From CAZKCI01 sp964551475 (GTDB lineage: Bacteria > Auribacterota > Erginobacteria > Erginobacterales > CAZKCI01), in the NCBI GenBank assembly GCA_964551475.1, contig CAZKCI010000004.1, positions 1-64,000 of the forward strand: a stretch of 64,000 nucleotides of DNA. Reading direction: 5' to 3'. Position 1 is the stretch's first letter; the number at the start of each line of letters is the position of its first letter. The notes below the pieces were generated by a model, which saw only the letters and a list, made by a program, of their open reading frames with translations, was not told the origin of the DNA and did not search any database. Positions 1-7,525 of this stretch are shown one piece after another. Made by a program: the position numbers and the translations under genes.

Positions 1-97
1 ACGGGCAACGGCCACTTAGGATTGACGATGAAATGTCATCTCTCGGTCATACGCGCATGCGCTAGTGTAGTGTTCCAGTAATACCTTGTCCGGATTT

Positions 98-177
98 GTC
101 ATTGCGAGCGAGAGCGAAGCAATCTCAATTGCTTGCGCCCCAAGAGATTGCTTCGTCGCTCCGCTCCTCGCAATGAC
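98..177. repeat. Dispersed inverted repeat (CATTGCGAG family)
   Basis: Two arms (98-126 and 144-177) start from GTCATTGCGAGC and read inward to AAGCAATCTC and its complement, so the RNA would form a long hairpin. Words of this type are widespread intergenic repeats in many bacterial genomes. It is the only copy in the window and lies upstream of the first gene. The rest of bases 1-224 shows nothing else I can name. Confidence 0.8.
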
Positions 178-224
178 AGGATTATTGTAAAGCAGTGTTA
201 GTGACACCACACTAGGAGGGCATC

Positions 225-1055
225 ATGATGCTCGGGAAAAAAATCCGCCTGGAGAGAATCCTCGACCGCCGGACACGGCGGACGGTCATCGTCCCCATGG
301 ACCACGGGGTGACGCTGGGCCCGATCAAGGGGCTGGTCAACATGCGGGAGATGGTGGAGGAGATCGCCCGAGGCGGCGCCAACGCCGTCCTCGGCCACCT
401 GGGACTGCCGCTCTACGGACACCGGTCCTACGGCAAGGACCTGGGGCTTATCCTCCACCTCTCCGGCTCCACGGTCTGGTCGCCGGACCCCAACACCAAG
501 GTCCTGGTCAACTCGGTGGAGATGGCCTTGAAGATGGGAGCGGACGCGGTCTCCATCCATGTCAACATCGGCGCCGAGGACGAGTCCGATATGCTGAAAG
601 ACCTGGGAGCGGTCTCCGTCCGCTGCATGGAATGGGGGGTCCCGCTGCTGGCCATGATGTACACCCGGGGGAAGAAGTTCGTGAGCGAGTACGACGTGGA
701 AGGGGTGAAGCACGCGGCCCGGATCGCCGGCGAGCTCGGCGCCGACATCGCCAAGGTGAACTACACCGGATCCATCGCCTCCTTCCGCCAGGTGATCGAG
801 GGCTGTCCGATCCCGGTGGTCATCGCCGGGGGGGAGCGAGCGGAGGATCCCCAAAGCCTCCTCCTGATGATCAAGGAATCCCTGGAGGCGGGGGGAGCCG
901 GGGTTTCGGTCGGGCGGAACGTCTTCCAGCACGATCGGCCGGGGATAATGATGGAAGCGATCTCGAAGATCGTCCACGACAACGCGTCGGTCGCCGAGGC
1001 GCTGGCCATCCTGGAAAGTCGCCGGTCGGAGCCGGAAGGGCGCGAAAAACGCTGA
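225..1055 (+). CDS. 2-amino-3,7-dideoxy-D-threo-hept-6-ulosonate synthase (ADH synthase), DhnA/class I aldolase family
   Basis: 276 residues, the normal length for archaeal-type ADH synthase, which joins aspartate semialdehyde to a 6-deoxy-ketohexose-1-phosphate in the alternative start of the shikimate pathway. The fold is a class I aldolase barrel acting through a Schiff-base lysine. Visible residues are VPMDHG with Asp26, AMMY with Tyr146 and AKVNYTG with Lys177. Their spacing equals the Asp33/Tyr153/Lys184 set of the Methanocaldococcus enzyme. AGGAGG at 214-219 supports the ATG at 225. The partner, 3-dehydroquinate synthase II, is not in the window. A fructose-bisphosphate aldolase of the same family is the main alternative. 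Confidence 0.85.
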   Translation: MMLGKKIRLERILDRRTRRTVIVPMDHGVTLGPIKGLVNMREMVEEIARGGANAVLGHLGLPLYGHRSYGKDLGLILHLSGSTVWSPDPNTKVLVNSVEMALKMGADAVSIHVNIGAEDESDMLKDLGAVSVRCMEWGVPLLAMMYTRGKKFVSEYDVEGVKHAARIAGELGADIAKVNYTGSIASFRQVIEGCPIPVVIAGGERAEDPQSLLLMIKESLEAGGAGVSVGRNVFQHDRPGIMMEAISKIVHDNASVAEALAILESRRSEPEGREKR

Positions 1056-1131
1056 ACCAAACGCCGCCGGGACGCTCTAATCCATAAAGCGATCCGGCGG
1101 ACTATCAACCCTAACCAGGAGCAGTTGCCGA

Positions 1132-2244
1132 ATGAAATCCATGAGGTATATTTTCAGTGGCAGCGCGCGGCCGGGAATGATGGCTCATCGTATTCCAGCG
1201 GCGGTGATATCGATCGTGGCAGCGGGGGCGGCCCTGATCCTGGCCGCCGCGGCGGCGGCCGAGCCCTTGCCTTCCCCCAGCGCCTCCCCTTCCCTCGTCT
1301 CCGGTCCCACGCCGCCGCCGCCCCGGATCGAGTTTACGGAGACGAGCTTCAATGCCGGGTCGGCCTGGGAAGGCGACGTCGTCTCCCACCTCTTCTCCTT
1401 CCGCAACGCGGGCGCGGGCACGCTGCACGTGAGCCGCGTCCGCTCCACCTGCGGCTGCACGGCGGCGCTCTCCTCCCGGGACACGCTCGAACCGGGAGAG
1501 ACCGGGGAGATCAAGGTCGAATTCAACACCCGCCGCTACCACGGGAACCAGAAAAAGACCGTCTTCGTCACCTCCGATGACCCCGCCAACGCCACCGTCC
1601 AGCTCCATCTCGAGGTGGAGGTGAAGACGGCCGGTTCCCTCTCTCCCCGTTCGCTCACCTTTCACCACATGAGCTTCGGGGAGCAGACGACGCGGACCGT
1701 CCAGGTCGTCCCCGAGGACCTCCCCTTCCGGGTGACCGGGGTGCGGGCCGAGCCCGCGGTCTTTGGGGCCCGAATCCTGGGGGAACGAAACGAGGCGAGC
1801 AAGGAGAAAGGGCCGGTAGACATCGAAGTCGCCTTCGGCCCTCTGACCGCGGTCGGCGGCCAGAACGGTTCACTCATCGTCAACACCGACCACCCCCGGC
1901 TCCCGGAGCTCCGGGCGACGCTGGCCGCTTCGGTCGACGGAAACCTCCAGTTTTCCCCCCGGATGATTCTCTTCACCCGGGATGATCTCAACGCGGGAAC
2001 GGTCAAGAAAATTGTCTTCAGCCATCGTTCCGAATCGGATTTCTCCGTGCTCTCCGTCCGTTCCGAGGCGGCTCAGTTCCAGGCGGAGGCCGCGACCGAG
2101 GAGGCGGCCGAGGAAGCGGTCGTCGAAGTCCGCCTCGCCCCGGACACGCCGCCGGGACGCTACCGGTCGGTGATCGTGGTCGGAACCAACCAGCCGGGGC
2201 AGGAGGAGATCAAGATACCGGTGACGGCGAACATACAGAAGTAA
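1132..2244 (+). CDS. Exported DUF1573 domain protein
   Basis: 370 residues. A hydrophobic stretch near residues 20-43 ending in an Ala-rich segment looks like a signal peptide, so the protein is probably periplasmic or surface-exposed. Residues about 66-155 match the DUF1573 pattern, an Ig-like beta fold with FNAG, a TCGC pair (Cys107, Cys109) and GETGEIKVEF. Two more Ig-like segments with similar beta-rich text follow. DUF1573 proteins have no settled function. A GGAG at about 1117 precedes the ATG by ten bases. An in-frame ATG at residue 16 would give a tidier signal peptide. Confidence 0.75.
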   Translation: MKSMRYIFSGSARPGMMAHRIPAAVISIVAAGAALILAAAAAAEPLPSPSASPSLVSGPTPPPPRIEFTETSFNAGSAWEGDVVSHLFSFRNAGAGTLHVSRVRSTCGCTAALSSRDTLEPGETGEIKVEFNTRRYHGNQKKTVFVTSDDPANATVQLHLEVEVKTAGSLSPRSLTFHHMSFGEQTTRTVQVVPEDLPFRVTGVRAEPAVFGARILGERNEASKEKGPVDIEVAFGPLTAVGGQNGSLIVNTDHPRLPELRATLAASVDGNLQFSPRMILFTRDDLNAGTVKKIVFSHRSESDFSVLSVRSEAAQFQAEAATEEAAEEAVVEVRLAPDTPPGRYRSVIVVGTNQPGQEEIKIPVTANIQK

Positions 2245-2260
2245 AATCGTCCTTCGCCCG

Positions 2261-2335
2261 ATCAGCGATCGCGGATCAGAGATTCGAAATCTCGGAATCA
2301 GGATCTGAGATTTGAGATCTCAAATTTGAGATCCG
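2261..2335. repeat. Palindromic word repeat (GATC/TTGAGATC family)
   Basis: Degenerate words (gatcagcgatc, gagattcgaaatctc, gagatttgagatctc) form nested palindromes. One, at 2310-2325, is a perfect 16-base palindrome centred on AGATCT. It sits just upstream of a 58-codon gene with a strong ribosome site, so it could be an operator. It also fits the window-wide habit of filling gaps with simple repeats. Confidence 0.6.
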
Positions 2336-2353
2336 GCAAAAAGGAGGTGCGGC

Positions 2354-2530
2354 ATGTCGTTCCACACCCGGGGAGTCATGAGCCACCATGGGAACGAGCG
2401 GATCTGGAAGCGCTTCTCGTCCAAGAACCGGAAAGACCCCACCTGCGAGCACTGGAAACAGTATGTGAAGATGAAAAACCCCGAGGTCTGGGAGAAGTTC
2501 GCCCGCGAGCAGGCCGAGAAGACCAGCTAG
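2354..2530 (+). CDS. Small hypothetical protein, 58 residues
   Basis: Start ATG at 2354 follows a near-perfect ribosome site AAGGAGGTG (2341-2349). The peptide begins MSFHTRGVMSHH and is basic and rich in Trp, Lys and His, with no membrane segment and one Cys. I do not recognise a family. The strong ribosome site and coding-like composition argue that it is translated. Its TAG stop shares the four bases CTAG (2527-2530) with the stop of the convergent gene. Confidence 0.6.
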   Translation: MSFHTRGVMSHHGNERIWKRFSSKNRKDPTCEHWKQYVKMKNPEVWEKFAREQAEKTS

Positions 2531-3120
2531 GGCTTCACCAGCTCGACCTTGACCCGGGCGGTCAGGCGATACATCCCCTCCTCCGCCCCCTCGCGGATGG
2601 TATCCAGGTAGATGATCCGCCCCTCGAGGAAGGCGGGGACGGAGGAGGCGGGGTAGACCTCGGCGGCCGCGGCGAGCGCGGCTTTCTCCAGGGCGTCCTC
2701 GCGCGCCAGCTCCCGGGCGGCGAGCATGCTTCCGGCGGAGGCGATCGGGGCCTCTCCTCTCGCCGTCACTTCCCGCATTTTATCCTGAGCGCGCAGCAGC
2801 GGACCCGGCGCCTCGACCTCGAGCAGGGCCCGGTAAAGGCCGCCCGGAAGTTCCTTGACTTCGACCAAACGCTTGCGCTGGGTGTCCACCGGCGGCGGCG
2901 CCGCCCCCTCCCCCAGCTCCGCGTATTTGCCTTCCAGAATGGAGAAATTCAATCCCACCGCCCGTCCCCAGATCTCCCGCAGGGCCGCGATCGGGGCGGC
3001 GGCGGGAGACGCCGCGACCCCCTCCACGAGGACGGCGACCGTCGGCAGGGGGGAGTCGACCGGAGCGGGAGAGGTAGCATCCGCCAGCAGCACGGCGAGG
3101 ATCGCGAGACCAACCTTCAT
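2527..3120 (-). CDS. Exported hypothetical protein, possibly LPP20/FlgT-like
   Basis: 197 residues with a short hydrophobic N-terminus ending near ADA, probably a signal peptide, so likely periplasmic. The middle is Ala-rich; the run AARELAREDALEKAALAAAAE resembles the helix of LPP20/FlgT-type proteins (Ala-Arg...Asp-Ala...). The C-terminal third is beta-rich (IIYLDTIREG, YRLTARVKVELV). No catalytic motif is visible. The gene is convergent with the 58-residue gene and shares the stop palindrome CTAG with it. Function is unknown. Confidence 0.55.
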   Translation of the reverse strand: MKVGLAILAVLLADATSPAPVDSPLPTVAVLVEGVAASPAAAPIAALREIWGRAVGLNFSILEGKYAELGEGAAPPPVDTQRKRLVEVKELPGGLYRALLEVEAPGPLLRAQDKMREVTARGEAPIASAGSMLAARELAREDALEKAALAAAAEVYPASSVPAFLEGRIIYLDTIREGAEEGMYRLTARVKVELVKP

Positions 3121-3250
3121 GGCGGAGAACAGTATACGCCCGGGGAAAGAACAGTTTTAGTGATAAGTTGAACGTTGTAAGTTATAGTTTACCGTCTGCC
3201 AGCCGAGAAACGTCTGCTCGATATATATCCAATCCCAACTGGGGTAGAGC

Positions 3251-3403
3251 ATGAAAACCGCTGTCCGCAGGAACGCCGTCAGGATCGCCCTTCTCGCTCT
3301 CTGTCTGCTGCTGATCGCCGCCGGGATCTATCTCCGGGAGCACGAAAAAACGGAGGCGAGGGCGATCGGCATCTGCCTGGGCTGTATCGGGATAGGGGAT
3401 TAA
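3251..3403 (+). CDS. CD1871A-family CXXC peptide
   Basis: 50 residues, one N-terminal membrane helix (about residues 10-27) and a C-terminal ICLGCIGIG. This is the layout of the small CD1871A family, which keeps an INICLECIGIG-like tail with a CXXC pair. Such peptides commonly sit next to NapH/NosR-type membrane ferredoxins, and here one starts 14 bases downstream. The two are probably co-transcribed, and the CXXC could exchange electrons or metal with that protein. The peptide's exact role in the family is unknown. Confidence 0.75.
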   Translation: MKTAVRRNAVRIALLALCLLLIAAGIYLREHEKTEARAIGICLGCIGIGD

Positions 3404-3417
3404 CAAATGCTTCGACC

Positions 3418-4239
3418 ATGATCAGAAGAATCGTCCAGATCATTGCCGCCCTCATCGCCAACTGCGCCTTTCTCCTCGGCCAGCCCTTTCCCGGATCCAT
3501 CTACCAGGGACCGCTCAAGCGCATCTGCTCGCCGGGTCTCAACTGTTACTCCTGCCCCTACGCGATTTTCGCCTGCCCGATCGGAACCCTCCAGAACTTC
3601 GCCGCCGGGACCGCCTACCGCCTTTCTCTCTATGTCACCGGCTTCCTGGTCCTGATCGGGACACTGACCGGACGGCTGGTCTGCGGTTGGATCTGCCCCT
3701 GCGGCCTCGTCCAGGAGCTTCTGCATCGCCTCCCCTCCCGCAAGATCCGCCTCCCGCCCCCAGCCCGCCATCTGCGCTGGGCGTCCCTCGTCCTGTTTGT
3801 CTTCCTCTTCCCCGCCCTGACCGGCCAGCCGTCCTTCTGCCGCTTCCTCTGCCCGGCCGGGACGCTGGAGGCGGGAGCGCCTTTGGTCGCCTTCGATCCC
3901 TGGGTCCGTTCCCTGATCGGAACCCTGTTCGGTGTCAAGGCGGCCTTCCTCGTCCTCTTCGCTCTCGGCGCGATCTTCATCTGCCGTTTCTTCTGTCAGA
4001 CCGCCTGCCCCCTCGGACTGATCTACGGCTTCTTCAATCGAGTGGCCGTCTGGGGCCTCTTCTACGACCCCGAACGCTGCCTGGACTGCGGCGCCTGCGC
4101 GCGCGCCTGTCCCGTCTCGCTGCGGCCCCGGGAAAAGGAGTTCCTCTCCGGCGCCTGCATCCGCTGTCTGAAGTGTCTCCGCGCCTGCCCGCGCTCCTGC
4201 TTCCGTTTCGGCAGCGCCGTGATGCGAAGGAAATTCTGA
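3418..4239 (+). CDS. NapH/NosR-type polyferredoxin membrane protein
   Basis: 273 residues. Several membrane helices alternate with Cys motifs: CYSCPYAIFACP (43-53), CGWICPCGLVQE (89-100), CRFLCPAG (141-148) and CRFFCQTACPLG (189-200). Then come two classical 4Fe-4S motifs at Cys221/224/227/231 and Cys247/250/253/257. This is the NapH/MauN/NosR C-terminal family, which passes electrons across or at the membrane. The partner oxidoreductase is not in the window. Neighbours are the CXXC peptide upstream and a soluble ferredoxin downstream, so a small redox module is likely. Confidence 0.85.
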   Translation: MIRRIVQIIAALIANCAFLLGQPFPGSIYQGPLKRICSPGLNCYSCPYAIFACPIGTLQNFAAGTAYRLSLYVTGFLVLIGTLTGRLVCGWICPCGLVQELLHRLPSRKIRLPPPARHLRWASLVLFVFLFPALTGQPSFCRFLCPAGTLEAGAPLVAFDPWVRSLIGTLFGVKAAFLVLFALGAIFICRFFCQTACPLGLIYGFFNRVAVWGLFYDPERCLDCGACARACPVSLRPREKEFLSGACIRCLKCLRACPRSCFRFGSAVMRRKF

Positions 4240-4272
4240 GGTTGTCCCCTGGACGGGCGAACTCCTTCTCCC

Positions 4273-4308
4273 GCCTTTCCTGCCTTTCCTGCCTATCCTG
4301 CCGTTCCT
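4273..4308. repeat. Tandem 9-base repeat (GCCTTTCCT)
   Basis: Four head-to-tail copies of GCCNNTCCT: GCCTTTCCT, GCCTTTCCT, GCCTATCCT, GCCGTTCCT. The same word in reverse orientation recurs at 11841-11880 after lpxD, so it is a dispersed family and not chance. Confidence 0.75.
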
Positions 4309-4346
4309 GCATCCGACCTGATTCCTTCTCCCCTTTCAGTTTTTTA

Positions 4347-4374
4347 TTGACAGGACGGCGGCCTCGTTTATTTT
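4347..4374 (+). promoter_or_regulatory. Sigma-70-like promoter of the ferredoxin gene
   Basis: TTGACA (4347-4352), 16 bases, then TATTTT (4369-4374). The predicted start is near 4381, giving a leader of about 43 bases that contains the GGGAGGTG ribosome site. Confidence 0.55.
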
Positions 4375-4423
4375 GAGGGCTAAATTTTACCGCGGCGCGG
4401 AGGCCGCGCGGGGAGGTGTGTGT

Positions 4424-4603
4424 ATGGCCTATAAGATCACCAAGGAATGCGTAGCCTGCGGCACCTGCGAGCCGGAATGCCCGGTCCAGGCGATTTCCGA
4501 AGGAGATCCCGCCTATGTGATCGACGCGGAGCTCTGCACCGAATGCGGCGCCTGCGCCGAGGTATGCCCGGTCGACGCGATCGTCGGCCCGGAGGAGGAG
4601 TAG
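4424..4603 (+). CDS. 2[4Fe-4S] ferredoxin
   Basis: 59 residues, the size of bacterial 2[4Fe-4S] ferredoxins. The two CxxCxxCxxxCP motifs are Cys9/12/15/19 and Cys38/41/44/48. It is a cytoplasmic low-potential electron carrier and could serve the many radical SAM enzymes of the window, though that is inference. The start ATG at 4424 is set by GGGAGGTG at 4411-4418. Its own promoter upstream and a strong terminator downstream make it a single-gene unit. Confidence 0.92.
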   Translation: MAYKITKECVACGTCEPECPVQAISEGDPAYVIDAELCTECGACAEVCPVDAIVGPEEE

Positions 4604-4628
4604 CCGTCGCGGACACCAACGGTCTTTT

Positions 4629-4660
4629 CCCCCCGGCCCCCCGGCCGGGGGGATTTTTTT
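4629..4660 (+). terminator. Intrinsic terminator of the ferredoxin gene
   Basis: A perfect 10-base-pair stem CCCCCCGGCC/GGCCGGGGGG (4629-4638 with 4643-4652), a four-base CCCC loop, then a run of seven T (4654-4660). Confidence 0.9.
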
Positions 4661-4671
4661 GCCCGCCGATT

Positions 4672-4747
4672 ATTCCTTTCCAATTCCCGTTCCATTCCTT
4701 TCCGATTCCCGTTTGCTTCCCGCTTCATTCCTGTCCGATTCCTGCTT
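4672..4747. repeat. Pyrimidine-rich degenerate tandem repeat (ATTCC words)
   Basis: Three imperfect units beginning ATTCCTTTCC or ATTCCTGTCC, each followed by an ATTCC word. It fills the gap between the ferredoxin terminator and the next promoter. No coding potential is seen. Confidence 0.6.
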
Positions 4748-4768
4748 GAACCCCGTATAAACAATTCC

Positions 4769-4797
4769 TTGACCGATCGACGCCGCGGTGATAGTTT
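4769..4797 (+). promoter_or_regulatory. Sigma-70-like promoter of the HEAT-repeat lipoprotein gene, near-leaderless
   Basis: TTGACC (4769-4774), 17 bases, TAGTTT (4792-4797). The ATG lies only ten bases beyond the -10 box, so the mRNA would start about four bases before the start codon. No ribosome site is present, which agrees with a leaderless message. Confidence 0.55.
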
Positions 4798-4807
4798 TAT
4801 TTTGGCT

Positions 4808-5770
4808 ATGAGGTTGACCGGGAAAACAGCCTGGATCGCGGTTTTTTCCTTCGCCGCCGCCGGCGCGCTCGCGGGCTGCGGGACGGATCGGAAGCCCCTG
4901 AGCGTTCCGGACTATATCCGCCGGCTCGAGGGAACCGATTATCTCCTGCGGGTGGACGCCGTCCAGAAGCTGGGCCAGCTCAAGGATCCCGTCGCCGCCC
5001 CTTTCCTGATCACCAGCCTTTCCGATCCCGACCCGGTGATCCGCGCCGGGTCCGCCCAGGCCCTGGGCCTGATCGGTGATCCGCTGGCCGTCGACGCCCT
5101 CCTGGGCGCGGTCCGGGACTCCAACGAAAACGTGCGCCGCGACGTGATCGGCGCCCTGGGAAGCTTTGACCAGCCCAGAACCCGGGCCGCCACCCGGGCC
5201 GCTCTTGACGACGCCAGCTCCTATCCCCGCTACGCCGCTTGCAAATCACTGGGCAAATTCAAGGCGGCGGAAGCGCTGGATCGGCTCCTCCAGATCCTGA
5301 AGAGCGACACCAGCTCCTATGTGCGCACCGCGGCCGCCCAGTCCCTGGGCGAGATCGGTTCCCCGCGCGCCGGCGCCGCCCTCATCCAGTCCCTGCGCGA
5401 TGTCAACTCCTATGTCCGGAGCGCCGCCGCCCAGGCCTTGGGCAAGGTCGGCAACGCCGCCGCCATCCCGAGCCTCAAGCGCAGCCTGCAGGACTCGAAC
5501 CTCTGGGTGCGCAACGACGCCGCCGGCGCCCTCTACCGCCTGGGGAACAAGGACGGCATCCCCACACTGATCGCGAACCTCTCCTCACCCCAGCAGGACG
5601 ACAAAAGCACGGTCCGCGACCATGCCGACTCCGTGCTCCGTCAGATCTCCGGCCTCTCCTTCGGCTTCGAGCCCGAAGCGGCGGCGAGCGCGCGGAAGGC
5701 CGCGATCGGCCGCTGGGAGAACTGGGCCCGGGGTGACGGCGGCGGCGGAGCGTCCTCCCCGTCGAAATAA
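4808..5770 (+). CDS. HEAT-repeat (PBS-lyase type) lipoprotein
   Basis: 320 residues. The N-terminus MRLTGKTAWIAVF ends in a lipobox LAGC, so the protein is probably lipid-anchored in the envelope. From residue 35 to about 280 there are seven or eight HEAT repeats with the pattern RxxAAxALGxxGxxxAxxxLxxxLxDxxxxVR, giving a curved helical scaffold for protein binding. An upstream in-frame TTG at 4769 is rejected because it would translate the promoter and destroy the signal peptide. Function beyond scaffolding cannot be read. Confidence 0.8.
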   Translation: MRLTGKTAWIAVFSFAAAGALAGCGTDRKPLSVPDYIRRLEGTDYLLRVDAVQKLGQLKDPVAAPFLITSLSDPDPVIRAGSAQALGLIGDPLAVDALLGAVRDSNENVRRDVIGALGSFDQPRTRAATRAALDDASSYPRYAACKSLGKFKAAEALDRLLQILKSDTSSYVRTAAAQSLGEIGSPRAGAALIQSLRDVNSYVRSAAAQALGKVGNAAAIPSLKRSLQDSNLWVRNDAAGALYRLGNKDGIPTLIANLSSPQQDDKSTVRDHADSVLRQISGLSFGFEPEAAASARKAAIGRWENWARGDGGGGASSPSK

Positions 5771-5782
5771 GCCCGAATTTTC

Positions 5783-5811
5783 TTGCCTTCCCCCCCGCGC
5801 TTCTCCTATAG
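5783..5811 (+). promoter_or_regulatory. Sigma-70-like promoter of the PA2779-PA2778 cluster
   Basis: TTGCCT (5783-5788), 17 bases, TATAGT (5806-5811). Transcription would start near 5818, and the leader carries AAAGGAGA (5826-5833) before the ATG at 5841. Confidence 0.6.
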
Positions 5812-5840
5812 TCTCCCCGACCATCAAAGGAGATTCGCCG

Positions 5841-6194
5841 ATGAGACAATTCCTTGTGCGCTGGCCCTGCGTCGCCGTCGCCCTGTTTCTGGCCGTTTCG
5901 CTCTCGATGAAGCCGGCTCTGGCCGCGCCGATTCCTTCCCAGCTCAGCCCCCTCATCTCCTCTCCCGAGGCCGCGGCTCTGCTCGAGCGCCTGCAGGCCA
6001 TGGGCTTCGCTCCCGGGGAAGCCCAGCGGCGGCTCAACGCTCTCTCCTCCGCTGAGGCCCTGAGGCTCGCCGAGGGCGCGGACCGCCTCCTGATCGGCGC
6101 TGGCGAAGAGAAGAAGGTCCTCGGGGTGGCGGCCGTGATCATCATCGCGGTGGCCGCGATCACGGGGTTTTATCTCTTCTACAACAGCAAATAA
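5841..6194 (+). CDS. PA2779-family protein
   Basis: 117 residues: signal peptide (cleavage near ALAA), a short helical middle where a residue pair GFAPGEAQRRLNALSSAE matches the family pattern (GV..eEA..RL..L...E), and a C-terminal membrane helix ending FYNSK. PA2779-family proteins are small exported proteins of unknown role. They are nearly always encoded just before a PA2778-type cysteine peptidase, as here (15 bases downstream). Start chosen from the AAAGGAGA ribosome site. Confidence 0.7.
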   Translation: MRQFLVRWPCVAVALFLAVSLSMKPALAAPIPSQLSPLISSPEAAALLERLQAMGFAPGEAQRRLNALSSAEALRLAEGADRLLIGAGEEKKVLGVAAVIIIAVAAITGFYLFYNSK

Positions 6195-6209
6195 CCGGGC
6201 CGGTGGCCC

Positions 6210-6719
6210 GTGTCCCCCCTGCTCGCCCTTCTTCTCCTCGCCCTCCCCTCTCCGCCGCCGGCGCGCGTTATCCGGGGCGTTCCCTTCCTTCCCCAGGAAA
6301 AGGAGCAGTGCGGACCGGCGGCGCTGGCCATCGTCCTTGGCTATTACGGCGCCCGGGTCTCCCCGGAAGACCTCTCCCGCGAGGTTTATCGCCGAGAGAT
6401 CTCGGGCACGTTGAACCTCGACCTCCTGCGGGCCGCCCGCAGCCACGGCTTCGCGGCCGACGCCTCCGCGGGGACAGTCCCGGAGATCAAGTCCTGGATC
6501 GACCGGGATGTTCCCGTCATCGTCCTGCTGGGCTTGAGTCCCGATCAGACGATCTTCCACTATGCCGTGGTCTACGGATATGACGACGGCGGGCGGGCCT
6601 TCACGCTCCACTCGGCGAGGACGGAGGGGGCGCGTCTCTCCTATGACGAGTTCTCCGCCCAATGGGCGGCCGCCTCCTCCTGGATGCTCACGGTGAAAAG
6701 AAAGGACATCTGGCCGTGA
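6210..6719 (+). CDS. PA2778-family C39-like cysteine peptidase
   Basis: 169 residues. A short signal-like N-terminus is followed by the peptidase-C39-like fold: PQEKEQCGPAALA with catalytic Cys34, and FHYAVVYGYDD with His117 and a nearby Asp. It would act in the periplasm. The substrate is unknown; the PA2779 product is the obvious candidate. Related PA2778 proteins carry TPRs at their C-terminus, whereas here the TPR part is a separate gene overlapping by GTGA. The start is GTG. Confidence 0.7.
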   Translation: MSPLLALLLLALPSPPPARVIRGVPFLPQEKEQCGPAALAIVLGYYGARVSPEDLSREVYRREISGTLNLDLLRAARSHGFAADASAGTVPEIKSWIDRDVPVIVLLGLSPDQTIFHYAVVYGYDDGGRAFTLHSARTEGARLSYDEFSAQWAAASSWMLTVKRKDIWP

Positions 6720-7519
6720 TCCATTCGGAGCCGGGCGGTTCGTTCTTGGTCCCGGACGCGGACGGGGCTGTCCGCGCGGTCCGAGTGTCTCCGCGGAAGC
6801 TTTTCCCGTGGCTGGCCGCCGCTCTCCTTCTCGGCGGATGCGCCGATTACGCGGTGACCGTGCAGGGGATCGAGCTCGACCGCCTGGCGGGGGCCAGCTC
6901 CCCGGAGGATCAATCCGCGGAGCGGGGACGGATGGCGGCCCGGCTCAACAACGCGGGGGTTCTGAGCGAGCGGGAAGGGGACCTGGCCGGAGCGCTCCGC
7001 CTCTACCGCCGGGCGCTGGAGAGCGACCCCGGCTTCGTCACCGCCTGGGTCAACTCCGGCAACGTCCAGCTCCAGCTCGGCGACCAGGCTCAGGCCGAGC
7101 GCTGCTATCGCGCGGCGCTCGAGCTCGACCCGGACCAGCCCCGGGCGCTGAACAACCTGGCCTGGTCGTATCTCGTCCGCCAGGAGAACCTCGCCGAGGC
7201 TTCCGCCCTCCTCGATCGCGCGATCGCCGCCGACCCCGAGCGGCGCTGGCTCTATCTCGACAGCCTGGGCTGGTCCCGCTACCAGGAGGGGAAGACCGAC
7301 GCGGCGCTGGAAATCCTTGCCGAGGCGCTCGCCGCCACGCCCGCCGAGGAGGACGCCCTGCTGGCCGAGACCCACTATCATCTCGGCTGCATCCGGCGAG
7401 AGCGGGGAGAAAACGACGCGGCGATCTCCCACTTCCGCCAAGCGCTGGCCCATGCGCCCGGCCCGGAGCGGGAACGGGAGATCCGGGAACTCATCGGGCG
7501 GATCCCGGACGGTCGCTGA
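6716..7519 (+). CDS. TPR-repeat lipoprotein of the PA2778 cluster
   Basis: 267 residues from the GTG that overlaps the peptidase stop (GTGA). A GTG at 6785 (244 residues) would give a standard lipoprotein signal ending LLLGGC and may be the real start. The rest holds about four TPR units (for example LNNAGVLSEREGDLAGALRLY and AWVNSGNVQLQLGDQAQAE...). It probably binds partner proteins of the peptidase at the membrane. Confidence 0.7.
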   Translation: MIHSEPGGSFLVPDADGAVRAVRVSPRKLFPWLAAALLLGGCADYAVTVQGIELDRLAGASSPEDQSAERGRMAARLNNAGVLSEREGDLAGALRLYRRALESDPGFVTAWVNSGNVQLQLGDQAQAERCYRAALELDPDQPRALNNLAWSYLVRQENLAEASALLDRAIAADPERRWLYLDSLGWSRYQEGKTDAALEILAEALAATPAEEDALLAETHYHLGCIRRERGENDAAISHFRQALAHAPGPEREREIRELIGRIPDGR

Positions 7520-7525
7520 CCCGCC

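Noticed and set aside
4769..4807. N-terminal extension of the HEAT lipoprotein from a TTG
   Set aside because: It would translate the -35 and -10 boxes and place the lipobox too far from the start.
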